Shown here: in pieces, positions 1 through 8,759 of the stretch
Layout of the letters: every line of letters starts with the position of its first letter
Numbering within the stretch: the first letter of the stretch is position 1
Assembly (NCBI RefSeq): GCF_001405015.1
Contig: NZ_CYZX01000002.1
Span: 121,523 to 185,522, forward strand
DNA: 64,000 nt
Reading direction: 5' to 3'
Source of the DNA: Clostridium disporicum
GTDB taxonomy: Bacteria; Bacillota; Clostridia; Clostridiales; Clostridiaceae
The notes under the pieces: model-generated
The model's input: only the letters and a program-made list of their open reading frames with translations
Databases searched by the model: none
What the model was told of the DNA's origin: nothing
Translations under genes and position numbers: made by a program

Positions 1-776
1 GCAATGTTTTAGAATCAAGTTGGGCAAATGTTAGTTATTCAAGATTTATTTTAAATGAAGATAGTATACGAAATAAAAATATATCTGATGCAGTTAAAAG
101 AATATATACTGGTGAGAAAGCTACAATTGAGACTCATCTAGCTAGACAGGGAGACATAGGCTTATTATCACAATCTGGAGTGAAACAGTTTATAGAAGAA
201 TATATAAATATGAATGAAATAAAGAAGTGTAATAGAACTATATATGCTTGTGCTTATAATATTAACTTAGGGCATCCTGAATATTTTAGATTAAATGATT
301 ATTCAGAAGATGAAGTAATAGACATAACATTAGCATCTTGTGCAATTCCTTTTATATTTAAACCAATACAGTTTAAAGGATATAAATATGCAGATGGAGG
401 AATTAATAATCCTAAGTATCCAAATAAAAATGCTGATAATGTTCCAATAAAACCAGTAATTAATCACAAGTGTGACCTTATAATAGTAATTTATTTGTCA
501 CATAAAGATAAAATTGATAAAAAGTATTTTAAAGATAACAATATAATAGAAATATATCCTTCAGCTCACTTAGAAACTATTCAAGGAATGGGAACTATAA
601 ACCTAAATCAATCTACATTAAATGATAGGGTTGAACTAGGGTATAGAGATGGATTAGTAGCATTGTCTCCTATAGTTATAGCATTGATAAAGGGAAGAAA
701 TATTGAAGAATTAATAAAAAGGAATAATGAAAATAATAATAATTTATTAAATAGATTTAAACTATTTAATTTATAG
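1..776 (+). CDS. patatin-like phospholipase, 5' end outside window
   Basis: The reading frame is open from base 3, and the first start-like codon in frame (GTG at 180) has no ribosome site, so this is the 3' part of a gene entering from the left. The 257 visible residues contain ASCAIPFIFKPIQF followed closely by YADGGINNP. The DGG matches the DGA/G motif carrying the catalytic Asp of patatin-like acyl hydrolases, which cleave acyl esters with a Ser-Asp dyad. The GxSxG nucleophile motif would be upstream of the window, so activity cannot be confirmed. No signal peptide can be judged. The substrate is unknown; bacterial members are usually lipid acyl hydrolases. Confidence 0.72.
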   Translation, partial: NVLESSWANVSYSRFILNEDSIRNKNISDAVKRIYTGEKATIETHLARQGDIGLLSQSGVKQFIEEYINMNEIKKCNRTIYACAYNINLGHPEYFRLNDYSEDEVIDITLASCAIPFIFKPIQFKGYKYADGGINNPKYPNKNADNVPIKPVINHKCDLIIVIYLSHKDKIDKKYFKDNNIIEIYPSAHLETIQGMGTINLNQSTLNDRVELGYRDGLVALSPIVIALIKGRNIEELIKRNNENNNNLLNRFKLFNL

Positions 777-806
777 TGCATATAGTTAGAAATTAATACA
801 AGTTCT

Positions 807-841
807 AAATTTATTTAAGAAAAATAAATTTGTGTTATAAT
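807..841 (+). promoter_or_regulatory. AT-only inverted repeat and candidate polC -10 box
   Basis: An inverted repeat AAATTTATTT / AAATAAATTT (807-816, 822-831) lies between the lipase gene and polC but has no T-run, so it is at best a weak terminator. TATAAT at 836-841 is a good -10 box 41 bases before the polC start; no convincing -35 is visible at 17 bases spacing. Confidence 0.35.
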
Positions 842-881
842 AATGTAGTTACTTATTGATAAAGTTGATTGGGGGTACAAG

Positions 882-3800
882 ATGGGCAAAGATGTTTTAA
901 AAAAGTTAACCCTTGAAATAAATAAACATGAGAGCTTAGAAGATAAAGAACTTAAAATAATAAAATTTCAATTTTTAAAAAAGAGCAATATATTGAAAGT
1001 AGTTTTAAGAGGAAAAGAAAAATTAGCTATAGAAGAGGAACAACTAATAAAAAATATTATATGTAGAACACTTATGATAAAAATTACTGTTGAAATAATC
1101 TTCTATAGAGATGCTAGTGATATAAGCTTAGAAGAAGTAATAAATGATCATTGGGTAGAATGTGTATCAGATATAATTAAGAAGACGCCTTTATGTAAAA
1201 CTTTATTGTTGAATTGTAAGAAGATAGTAAAAGATAATAAGGTTTTAGTTCTTAATGGATATGATAAACTTACAGAGCATTTAAATTCTAAAGATGGTAG
1301 TAAAAATATAGAGAATAGCATAAAAATTATATTTGGAATTAATTGTAGAATAGAAATAAAATTCGATCCATCGATGGAAGTTATAATAGATCCAGAAGAA
1401 GCAGCGAGAAAAGAAAGAGAATTAATTGCAAAGGCTATGTCAGATAGGGCTAAGGAGGTAAGTGTAGCTCCGCAAGTTACAAAACCTGCTAGTAAGCCAG
1501 CTGAGAAAAAACCATATGAAAAGAAGGAAAATACATATAAAAGAGAAGCTAAAGCAGAGAATGCCATTTACGGTAGAAATATTTCTATTGAGGCTACTGC
1601 AATTAGAGATATAAATGAAACTTCTGGGTATGTAGCTGTACTTGGAGAAGTCTTTAAAGTAGAGACTATGGAAACAAAGACTGGAAAGATAATATTAACA
1701 TTCTATATAACAGACTTTACAGGATCAATAATTGTTAAATGCTTCTTAAAACCTCAAGAAAAAGAAGAAGTTCTTGATAATATTAAAAAGGGACTTTATT
1801 GCAAAGTAAGAGGAGAAGCTGTTTATGATTCTTATGCAAGAGAAGTTGTACTTATGGGAAGAGATATTTTAAAGATGAAAAAGATAGAAAGAATGGATGG
1901 AGCTGAAGAAAAAAGAGTTGAGCTTCATTGCCATACTACTATGAGTGCTATGGATGGAGTTACCCCTGTAAGTAAGATAATAGAAAGAGCTGCTAAGTGG
2001 GGACATTCAGCAGTTGCAATTACAGATCATGGAGTTGTTCAAGCATTCCCTGATGCCCAAAGTGCTGCTAAGAAAAATAAGATAAAAGTACTATATGGTG
2101 TTGAAGGATACTTAGTAGATGACGGAGTACCATTAGCATTAAATGAAAAAGGACAAAGTCTAGATGATACATATGTAGTGTTTGATTTAGAAACAACAGG
2201 GTTTTCTCCGAAAAATGATTCTATAATTGAAATTGGTGCTGTTAAGATAAAAAGTGGAGTAATAATAGATAACTTTAGTGAATTTGTAAATCCAAGAAGA
2301 GCTATACCATATAAGATAACAGAATTAACTGGAATAACTGAAGATATGGTAAGAGATGCACAGAGTATACATGATGTATTACCAAGGTTTATTGACTTTA
2401 TTGGAGATTCAGTTGTAGTTGCACATAATGCAAGCTTTGACTGTAGTTTTATAGCAAAAAATTGTAATGATATGGGATTAGAATTCTCACCTACAGTAGT
2501 TGATACAGTACAGGTTTGTAGATTTTTATATCCAGAATTAAAGTCGGTAAAATTGAATATAGTAGCAAAATATTTAGGTGTTAAACTTGAAAGCCATCAT
2601 AGAGCGGTAGATGATGCTAAAGCTACAGCTGATATTTTAGTAGAGTGTATTAAGAAGATAAAAGAAGAGTTAGAAGTTGAAACTTTAACAGAGCTTAATA
2701 AGGTATTCTTGGATAAAGTTGATATAAAAAAATTACCGACATATCATATAATTATATTAGCTAAAACTCAAGAAGGTATAAAAAATTTATATAAGCTGGT
2801 TTCAGAGGCACATATAGATAACTTCTTTAGGAGGCCAAGAACTAAAAAATCAAGACTTATGGAAATGAGAGATGGCTTAATAATTGGTGGAGCTTGTGAG
2901 GCAGGGCAAATTTATAGAGCTGTGCTTGGTGGTCAAAGTGATGAAGAAATTAAAGAGATAATGAGTTTTTACGATTATGTTGAAATTCAACCGATAGCAA
3001 ATAATGCATATCTAATAGAAAAAGGTAATGTTAAGGATGAAAATGAGTTAAAGGAAATTAACAGAAAGATTTATAATTTAGCAAAGGAAATAAATAAACC
3101 GACAGTGGCTACGGGAGATGTTCACTTCTTAGAACCTTATGATGAAGCTTTTAGAAGAATAATAATGGCAGGGCAAGGTTTCGGTGATGCAGATAACCAG
3201 CCACCACTATATTTTAAAACTACCGAAGAAATGTTAAAAGAGTTTTCGTATTTAGGTAGTGAAATTGCTAAAGAGGTAGTAATTAAGAATCCACAAGCAA
3301 TAGCAGATTCTATAGATGTAGTAAAACCTATACCAGATGAAACATATCCACCTAAAATTGAAGGTGCTGATGATGATATTAGAAATATGACCATGAATAA
3401 AGTACACTCAATTTATGGAGAGAATTTACCAGAAGTTGTTCAAAAAAGATTGGATAAAGAATTAAATTCTATTATTAATAATGGATATGCTGTTCTTTAT
3501 CTTATTGCACAAAAGTTAGTGGCAAAGTCATATTCTGATGGATATCTAGTTGGATCAAGAGGATCTGTTGGATCTTCTTTTGTTGCTACTATGTCAGATA
3601 TAACAGAAGTTAATGGATTACCACCACATTATGTTTGTCCGAAATGCAAAAAGTCACATTTCTTCTTAGATGGATCAGTAAGTTCTGGAGCGGATTTAGA
3701 AGATAAAGATTGTCCAGATTGTGGTGTTCCTTATATTAAAGATGGGCATGATATACCTTTCGAAACATTCCTAGGTTTTGAAGGTGATAAAGAGCCAGAT

Positions 3801-5219
3801 ATAGACTTAAATTTCTCAGGAGATAACCAAGCGGATATTCATAAGTATACAGAAGTATTATTTGGTAAAGGATATGTATTTAAAGCTGGAACAATAGGTA
3901 CAGTGGCTGAAAAAACAGCCTATGGATTTGTTAAAAAATATCTAGATCAAAAAGGTATGCAAGTATCACAAGCAGAAATAGAAAGATTGACTATAGGATG
4001 TACTGGAATAAAAAGAACTACAGGGCAACATCCAGGTGGTATTATGGTTGTTCCTAATTATACAGAAGTATATAACTTCACACCAATACAAAGGCCAGCA
4101 GATGATTCAACGTCAGATGTTACAACAACACACTTTGATTATCATTCAATATCAGGTAGATTGCTTAAGTTAGATATACTTGGACACGACGATCCGACGG
4201 TACTTAGAATGCTTCAAGATATTACTGGAGTAGATCCTAAGACTATACCGTTGAATGATAAAAAAGTATTATCATTATTTACATCTCCTGATGCTTTAGG
4301 AGTTACTAAAGAGGAATTAGAGTGTGAAGTTGGTTCATATGGGTTGCCGGAGTTTGGAACTAAATTCGTTAGGCAAATGCTTGTGGATACACAACCACAA
4401 ACTTTTTCGGACTTAGTAAGAATATCAGGTTTATCACATGGTACTGATGTTTGGCTTAATAATGCTCAGTATTTTATTAAGGAAGGATATACAACACTTA
4501 GAGACTGTATAGCTACAAGAGATGATATTATGGTTTATCTTATGTATAAAGGCGTAGCTCCTAAAACTGCTTTTACAATAATGGAAAGTGTAAGAAAAGG
4601 TAAGGGGCTTACTGAAGAGTTTGAAAAGACCATGAAAGAAAATAACGTTGAGGATTGGTATATAGAAAGTTGTAAAAGAATTAAGTACATGTTCCCGAAG
4701 GGACACGCCGTTGCGTATGTAATGATGGCTGTTAGAGTTGCTTACTTTAAAGTTTATTACCCACTTGCTTATTATGCAACATATTTTACAGTAAGAGGAG
4801 CTGATGACTTTGATGCAGATTTGATTTGCAAAGGTGAAGGGGCTGTTCATGCAAAATTACAAGAATTGTATGCACTTGGAAATAGTGCAACTGTAAAAGA
4901 TAAGGGATTAATTACTGTTTGTGAACTTTCTTTTGAAATGTATAAAAGAGGATTTAAGATGCTTAAGGTTGATTTATATGAATCAGATGCAACTAAATTT
5001 TTAATAGTAGATAATTCATTAAGACCTCCACTAAGCTCTCTTCAGGGAGTTGGAGTAAATGCAGCTAAAGCAATAGCTGAAGCAAGAGTTAATGGAGAAT
5101 TTATATCTAAGGAAGATTTAAGACTTAGAACTAAGGTTTCTAAAACAGTTATAGAAACTTTAAGCAATCATGGATGTTTAGAAGGAATGTCTGAGACAAA
5201 CCAATTATCATTATTTTAA
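882..5219 (+). CDS. polC: DNA polymerase III alpha subunit, PolC type
   Basis: This is the replicative polymerase of low-GC Gram-positives, combining 5'-3' synthesis with a built-in proofreading exonuclease. The 1445 residues match the usual PolC length. Domains in order: an N-terminal domain, an OB fold around 225-330, the first PHP segment with HCHTTMSAMDG near 348, a DnaQ-type exonuclease starting with FDLETTGF at 434 and inserted into the PHP domain, a zinc-finger pair CPKC...CPDC from 919, and the palm aspartates in PDIDLNFSGD near 972. ATG at 882 is preceded by a GGGGG ribosome site. It is a single-gene unit followed by a terminator. Assignment is certain from architecture and motifs. 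Confidence 0.98.
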   Translation: MGKDVLKKLTLEINKHESLEDKELKIIKFQFLKKSNILKVVLRGKEKLAIEEEQLIKNIICRTLMIKITVEIIFYRDASDISLEEVINDHWVECVSDIIKKTPLCKTLLLNCKKIVKDNKVLVLNGYDKLTEHLNSKDGSKNIENSIKIIFGINCRIEIKFDPSMEVIIDPEEAARKERELIAKAMSDRAKEVSVAPQVTKPASKPAEKKPYEKKENTYKREAKAENAIYGRNISIEATAIRDINETSGYVAVLGEVFKVETMETKTGKIILTFYITDFTGSIIVKCFLKPQEKEEVLDNIKKGLYCKVRGEAVYDSYAREVVLMGRDILKMKKIERMDGAEEKRVELHCHTTMSAMDGVTPVSKIIERAAKWGHSAVAITDHGVVQAFPDAQSAAKKNKIKVLYGVEGYLVDDGVPLALNEKGQSLDDTYVVFDLETTGFSPKNDSIIEIGAVKIKSGVIIDNFSEFVNPRRAIPYKITELTGITEDMVRDAQSIHDVLPRFIDFIGDSVVVAHNASFDCSFIAKNCNDMGLEFSPTVVDTVQVCRFLYPELKSVKLNIVAKYLGVKLESHHRAVDDAKATADILVECIKKIKEELEVETLTELNKVFLDKVDIKKLPTYHIIILAKTQEGIKNLYKLVSEAHIDNFFRRPRTKKSRLMEMRDGLIIGGACEAGQIYRAVLGGQSDEEIKEIMSFYDYVEIQPIANNAYLIEKGNVKDENELKEINRKIYNLAKEINKPTVATGDVHFLEPYDEAFRRIIMAGQGFGDADNQPPLYFKTTEEMLKEFSYLGSEIAKEVVIKNPQAIADSIDVVKPIPDETYPPKIEGADDDIRNMTMNKVHSIYGENLPEVVQKRLDKELNSIINNGYAVLYLIAQKLVAKSYSDGYLVGSRGSVGSSFVATMSDITEVNGLPPHYVCPKCKKSHFFLDGSVSSGADLEDKDCPDCGVPYIKDGHDIPFETFLGFEGDKEPDIDLNFSGDNQADIHKYTEVLFGKGYVFKAGTIGTVAEKTAYGFVKKYLDQKGMQVSQAEIERLTIGCTGIKRTTGQHPGGIMVVPNYTEVYNFTPIQRPADDSTSDVTTTHFDYHSISGRLLKLDILGHDDPTVLRMLQDITGVDPKTIPLNDKKVLSLFTSPDALGVTKEELECEVGSYGLPEFGTKFVRQMLVDTQPQTFSDLVRISGLSHGTDVWLNNAQYFIKEGYTTLRDCIATRDDIMVYLMYKGVAPKTAFTIMESVRKGKGLTEEFEKTMKENNVEDWYIESCKRIKYMFPKGHAVAYVMMAVRVAYFKVYYPLAYYATYFTVRGADDFDADLICKGEGAVHAKLQELYALGNSATVKDKGLITVCELSFEMYKRGFKMLKVDLYESDATKFLIVDNSLRPPLSSLQGVGVNAAKAIAEARVNGEFISKEDLRLRTKVSKTVIETLSNHGCLEGMSETNQLSLF

Positions 5220-5230
5220 TATTTATAGTT

Positions 5231-5276
5231 AAGAGATTAATTTTAAATTTTATAATTTTAAATTAATCTCTTTTAT
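5231..5276 (+). terminator. polC terminator
   Basis: Thirteen-base arms AAGAGATTAATTT (5231-5243) and AAATTAATCTCTT (5260-5272) form a perfect stem, followed by TTATTAT. It lies 12 bases after the polC stop. Confidence 0.7.
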
Positions 5277-5373
5277 TATAAATAGAATTAATAATAAGAA
5301 TAATACTATAAAATTAACAAATATTAAGTTTTAATCATAATATGAATACAAATAATATTAATGGGAGTTAATT

Positions 5374-6165
5374 GTGAATTATAGTGACCTTTATAATTTA
5401 ATAGGAGTTAAGGCTGAAATAAATAGATTAGAAAGACAAGTTAGCCTAGGATGGGAAAAAGAATTTAGAACTTTGAAATGGTTAGGGTTAGAAGATGGTA
5501 TGAAAATACTAGATTTAGGAGGAGGACCAGGATTTTTTTCAAAGCTTTTATTAGAAAATTTGCCAAATTGCAAAGTTACTTTATTAGAGCCAGATAGTGA
5601 TTTTATGAAATTTGCCAAAGAGAATCTAAGCGAATATGAAGGTAGAGTGGAATTCAAAGAAGAATCAATTTATAATAATAGTCTGGATGGTGAAAAATAT
5701 GACTTTGTAGTAAGTAGATTTGTTTTTCAACATTTAGATGATCCTATAGCTGCAAGTAAAGAGATCTATAGGGTTTTAAAGTATGGAGGTATAGTTTCAG
5801 TTATAGATTCAGATAGAGGGGTATGGGGAATAAGTGAACCGGACATATTAAAAAATGAAAGAAATATACTTGGGAGACTAGAGAAGAAAGCTAGATGGAA
5901 TAGGGAAGTTGGAAGAAAGCTTTTAAGAATACTAAAACTAGGAGGATTTAATGGATTAGATTTTGAGGCTGTAGCTATCCATAGTGATATAGTTGGCGTT
6001 GGAAGCATTGCAGGAGAAATGAATATTACAAATGAAGATATTAAGAATTTATCCAGAGTTAATCCTAAGCTAGCTCATTTGTTAAAGCAAAGTAAAGATA
6101 TGATCAGTTCTAAAAATACAATAGTTATTCTTATAAATCTAATTGCTAAAGGTGTTAAACAGTAG
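5374..6165 (+). CDS. class I SAM-dependent methyltransferase
   Basis: A 263-residue soluble protein with the Rossmann-type SAM site: motif I is ILDLGGGPGFFSKLL around 46-60, followed by an acidic strand end LLEPDSDF and the later DFVVSRFVFQHLDDP and IYRVLKYGGIVSVIDSD segments typical of ubiE/Methyltransf_11-like enzymes. It transfers a methyl group from S-adenosylmethionine; the acceptor cannot be read from the sequence. Translation starts at GTG 5374 behind GGGAG (5363-5367). The gene stands alone between two terminators, so neighbours give no clue to the substrate. Confidence 0.85.
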   Translation: MNYSDLYNLIGVKAEINRLERQVSLGWEKEFRTLKWLGLEDGMKILDLGGGPGFFSKLLLENLPNCKVTLLEPDSDFMKFAKENLSEYEGRVEFKEESIYNNSLDGEKYDFVVSRFVFQHLDDPIAASKEIYRVLKYGGIVSVIDSDRGVWGISEPDILKNERNILGRLEKKARWNREVGRKLLRILKLGGFNGLDFEAVAIHSDIVGVGSIAGEMNITNEDIKNLSRVNPKLAHLLKQSKDMISSKNTIVILINLIAKGVKQ

Positions 6166-6183
6166 TTTAAATAATAAGTAATA

Positions 6184-6226
6184 AGGCTTGAGGAGAGTAT
6201 TTGGCTCTTCTCAAGCTTTTATTTTA
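6184..6226. terminator. bidirectional terminator, methyltransferase / small ORF
   Basis: GCTTGAGGAGAG (from 6186) pairs with CTCTTCTCAAGC with one wobble pair, followed by TTTTATTTT. It also ends the convergent small minus-strand gene. Confidence 0.75.
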
Positions 6227-6382
6227 GTTATTCCACCATTTAGGTAACATTATTTTGTAGGTTGGTTCTTGATAATCATAAGATTTAAAATCATAAGCAT
6301 TAAATACAGATAAACTATAAACTATATTACTAATTAAATTAAGTTGTAAAAAAACTAAAAGAATAAATGTTAATTTTTTCAT
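6224..6382 (-). CDS. 52-residue exported or membrane peptide
   Basis: This reading frame starts at ATG (complement of 6380-6382) behind AAGGAG at good spacing and stops at 6224. The protein begins MKKLTFILLVFLQLNLISN, a basic start and hydrophobic core that reads as a signal peptide or signal anchor, then a short polar tail ending MLPKWWNN. There are no cysteines. No family is recognised. The strong ribosome site, the signal-like N terminus and the shared terminator argue that it is a real gene; nothing visible gives a function. Confidence 0.6.
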   Translation of the reverse strand: MKKLTFILLVFLQLNLISNIVYSLSVFNAYDFKSYDYQEPTYKIMLPKWWNN

Positions 6383-6500
6383 TTTGATATCTCCTTATAA
6401 AAGAATATAAATTATATTAATAATAGTATTAGTAATAAAGTGACATATTATAAATATAAAAATTTATAATAGTAATTAATATATAAGAGGTGAAGTATCG

Positions 6501-6617
6501 GTGGTAAAAAAGAATAAAGGTGCAAAAAGCAAAGGAAAGGAAAGTTTAAAAAGTAAGGAAGAGGTAGATTCAATAGTAGCTTATCGGAATTATTATCCTA
6601 ATGATAAAGAGGTATAA
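6501..6617 (+). CDS. 38-residue basic small protein
   Basis: GTG at 6501 follows AGAGGTGA (6486-6493). The frame encodes a lysine-rich half (VVKKNKGAKSKGKESLKSK) and then EEVDSIVAYRNYYPNDKEV before TAA. The basic-then-aromatic composition resembles small uncharacterised clostridial proteins, but I cannot assign a family. It lies just upstream of the 64-residue ORF at 6691 in another frame, and the two may share a transcript. Existence is supported mainly by the ribosome site. Confidence 0.45.
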   Translation: MVKKNKGAKSKGKESLKSKEEVDSIVAYRNYYPNDKEV

Positions 6618-6690
6618 AGGTTATATACTATAAATAATAAAATTTAACAAATTTTACCTGCAAGAAGAAATTAACAAAAAAGAATATAAA

Positions 6691-6885
6691 ATGGTAGAAG
6701 TTTTAGATGTAGAGAGCATATATAAATATAAATTATATTGTAATGATGACTTTGTAAATGAGTATATTGACAGGGAAACAATTGAAAAGGCTAAAGAGAA
6801 TCTAGTAGAATTAGATAAATTAAGAGAAGAAGCTCCAGAGTTTAAAATTCTAGATATTTTAGAAAAGTTCATAAAAAGTACATAA
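6691..6885 (+). CDS. small acidic protein, start uncertain
   Basis: A 64-residue frame from ATG 6691, rich in Glu, Lys and Asp, predicted mostly helical and soluble, ending EKFIKST. No family is recognised. ATG 6691 has no good ribosome site. The frame stays open upstream to 6634 and would add KFNKFYLQEEINKKEYK, which looks like continuing protein, but it contains no ATG, GTG or TTG. Either translation starts on a rare codon, or the native start has been lost. It is followed by a strong terminator, which supports transcription. Confidence 0.5.
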   Translation: MVEVLDVESIYKYKLYCNDDFVNEYIDRETIEKAKENLVELDKLREEAPEFKILDILEKFIKST

Positions 6886-6915
6886 GTTAAGTGAAAATTA
6901 TAATTATATATAATG

Positions 6916-6959
6916 AAAAAATGCTATTGCAGTTTTAAAGGAGCAATAGCATTTTTTTT
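6916..6959. terminator. strong bidirectional terminator
   Basis: AAAAATGCTATTGC and GCAATAGC plus ATTTTTTTT form a stem with a 12-base loop. It serves the small + strand gene and, on the other strand, the zinc-ribbon gene whose stop codon lies at 6958. Confidence 0.85.
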
Positions 6960-7380
6960 AAGTTCTAAAATCAAACTTAGTTGAACATTTTTTACAAGTT
7001 ACAACTATATTTCCCTTTCCTCTTGGTAATCTTAATTTTTGCTTACAGTTTGGACATTTTGTAATCTTATAGTTTTTCTTTTGATTTAACCAATAGTTAA
7101 AGTTTTCAAATATTTTAGAAAGGTTATTTAGGTCATAAACTGGTATATTGTAAGGAAGGGATTTTCCGAATTTTGATAATAGTTTATTTGTATAAGTATA
7201 GAATATATTATATTCTTCTCTTCGTTTATATATTTTCTTTGAAAAAGCTCTATAAAAAGCAAATATTAACAATGCAATAGAAAATATTCTAGTAATATCC
7301 CATATATTTAAAATACAAGATAATAAAATAAGGAATAAAGATAATAAATCTACTCCATAAGAACCTTTTAAAAAATTCAT
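6958..7380 (-). CDS. zinc-ribbon membrane protein, hypothetical
   Basis: A 140-residue protein with two hydrophobic segments near the N terminus (about 10-27 and 30-46), a basic stretch KKIYKRREEYN, and a C-terminal zinc ribbon: CPNC at about 113-116 and CKKC about 20 residues later. The topology suggests a membrane-anchored protein with a cytosolic metal-binding tail. ATG at 7380 has AGGAG at good spacing. Similar architectures are common and uncharacterised in clostridia. Function is unknown; the ribbon could bind nucleic acid or a partner protein. Confidence 0.7.
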   Translation of the reverse strand: MNFLKGSYGVDLLSLFLILLSCILNIWDITRIFSIALLIFAFYRAFSKKIYKRREEYNIFYTYTNKLLSKFGKSLPYNIPVYDLNNLSKIFENFNYWLNQKKNYKITKCPNCKQKLRLPRGKGNIVVTCKKCSTKFDFRT

Positions 7381-7499
7381 TTTATCACTCCTAAAAATAT
7401 TAATTATGTATATTATAGTATAAAAATATTAATGGGACAATTTATTATCGTAAATAAAAAGTTAATAAATAATTAATTTTAATAGGAGTAAAAAATAAA

Positions 7500-8567
7500 T
7501 TATGATATTTCAAGATCTTTAGTAAGGTCTGATAATACATCACTTACTGAAGTAATTGCGTTAATTCTATGTGCGTTTGAGCCGCAAAAAATTAATCCGT
7601 TATCTGTATCTCCTTTTACTGCTGTGATTAATGCTTCTGAGATGCAGTAAGGGGTAGTGGCAGGATTACAAGGAATTAAACAATTATAACATTTTTTTAC
7701 GGGTATATTTTCTTTTTTTAAAGTTTCAGTAAATTTATTTCTTAAAGCTCTACCTGGCATACCAACAGGGCTCTTTACTAATTCAATGTCATTTTTGGTA
7801 CTATTTATGTATGCATTTTTAAAGTTGATATGAGCATCACATTCATGAGTAGCAACGAATCTTGTAGCTACTTGAGCACCACTAGCACCTAAAGATAAGT
7901 ATTTTTTAAAATCATCAGAATCAAAGATTCCACCGGCAACTATAACAGGAATTTTTTTGTTGAATATTTTTTCGAAATTAGATATCTCTTGTATAACTTC
8001 TTTGATGGATTTATCAAAATTTTTTATTTCATCTTCCAGGTTATCTTTTTTAAAACCTAGATGGCCACCAGCTAGTGGACCTTCAACTATTATAGCGTCA
8101 GCAGTTTTATTATAATGTTTATACCAGTACTTCAATATAACATTAGTAGCTTTAGCTGATGAAACTATAGGAACTATTTTAATTAAACTTTCACCTATAA
8201 ACTCTGGTAGCTTTAATGGTAGACCAGCACCAGATATTATTAAATCAGCACCACCTTCTATAGCGGCTTTGATATGTTCTTTATAATAATTAGTTGCAAC
8301 CATTATATTTACACCTATTATTCCATTAAATGAAATTTCTTTAGCTCTTCTTATATGTTTTTTTAATCCTCGTATATTAGCTTCAGTTGTGTTTTCTTCG
8401 AAATCGTCCTCCATATATCCGGCATGAGCGGCAGATATCACGCCTATAGCGCCATGTTTTGCAACATTCCCAGCTAAGTTTGACAATGATACACCTACGC
8501 CCATACCTCCTTGTATAATGGGTAATTTTGTTATTAAATCTCCGATTATTAATGGTTTAATTTTCAT
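7500..8567 (-). CDS. FMN oxidoreductase, nitronate monooxygenase / FabK-like
   Basis: A 355-residue TIM-barrel flavoprotein of the nitronate monooxygenase/FabK superfamily. Visible landmarks: IIQGGMGVGVSLSNLAG at the N terminus, VIVEGPLAGGHLG (the GGHxG flavin/active-site histidine region), IPVIVAGGIFDSDDF and GASGAQVATRFVATHECDAH for phosphate binding. It is longer than the FabK in the operon across the divide and has a C-terminal cysteine cluster (KKCYNCLIPC). It starts with AAGGAG before ATG 8567. It shares a 192-base divergent region and a matching operator with fabH, which suggests a lipid-related role such as auxiliary enoyl reduction; nitronate detoxification remains possible. Confidence 0.8.
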   Translation of the reverse strand: MKIKPLIIGDLITKLPIIQGGMGVGVSLSNLAGNVAKHGAIGVISAAHAGYMEDDFEENTTEANIRGLKKHIRRAKEISFNGIIGVNIMVATNYYKEHIKAAIEGGADLIISGAGLPLKLPEFIGESLIKIVPIVSSAKATNVILKYWYKHYNKTADAIIVEGPLAGGHLGFKKDNLEDEIKNFDKSIKEVIQEISNFEKIFNKKIPVIVAGGIFDSDDFKKYLSLGASGAQVATRFVATHECDAHINFKNAYINSTKNDIELVKSPVGMPGRALRNKFTETLKKENIPVKKCYNCLIPCNPATTPYCISEALITAVKGDTDNGLIFCGSNAHRINAITSVSDVLSDLTKDLEIS

Positions 8568-8590
8568 AATAAACTCCTTTAAATAAATAG

Positions 8591-8603
8591 TTTGATAATC
8601 AAA
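8591..8603. promoter_or_regulatory. FabT/FabR-type operator for the divergent oxidoreductase
   Basis: TTTGATAATCAAA is a palindrome (TTTGAT/ATCAAA around a central A) matching the box bound by MarR-family fatty acid regulators (FabT type). It lies just downstream of the minus-strand -10 box, where bound protein would block initiation. Confidence 0.65.
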
Positions 8604-8614
8604 ATAATAATGCT

Positions 8615-8643
8615 ATTATAGTAGTATGAGTAAAAAAACACAA
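8615..8643 (-). promoter_or_regulatory. promoter of the divergent oxidoreductase
   Basis: Read on the minus strand: TTGTGT (8638-8643), 17-base spacer, TATAAT (8615-8620). The operator at 8591-8603 would fall within the first transcribed bases. Confidence 0.65.
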
Positions 8644-8666
8644 GGTTTTTATAAAAAATATAAATG

Positions 8667-8695
8667 TTGACAATATTGGGGAAAAGTATTATTAT
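8667..8695 (+). promoter_or_regulatory. promoter of the fab-acc operon
   Basis: Consensus TTGACA (8667-8672), 17-base spacer, TATTAT (8690-8695). Tandem operators follow from 8704, and the fabH start is 65 bases downstream of the -10 box. Confidence 0.75.
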
Positions 8696-8703
8696 ACAAA
8701 TAA

Positions 8704-8733
8704 TTTGATATTCAAAATATTTGATATTGAATT
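8704..8733. promoter_or_regulatory. tandem FabT/FabR-type operators before fabH
   Basis: TTTGATATTCAAA (8704-8716) is a TTTGA/TCAAA palindrome; three bases later TTTGATATTGAAT (8720-8732) is an imperfect second copy. They sit between the -10 box and fabH. No MarR-type gene is adjacent, so the regulator is presumably encoded elsewhere. Confidence 0.65.
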
Positions 8734-8759
8734 AAATAAAATGAGAGAAGAGGACTGAT

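Noticed and set aside
1148..4850. Three open frames of 85-139 codons on the minus strand inside polC
   Set aside because: They have no ribosome sites, low-complexity hydrophobic translations and lie fully antisense to a certain gene.
6501..6885. One frameshifted gene spanning both small ORFs
   Set aside because: The first ORF has a clean stop, and the two translations do not read as halves of one domain; the composition changes at the boundary.
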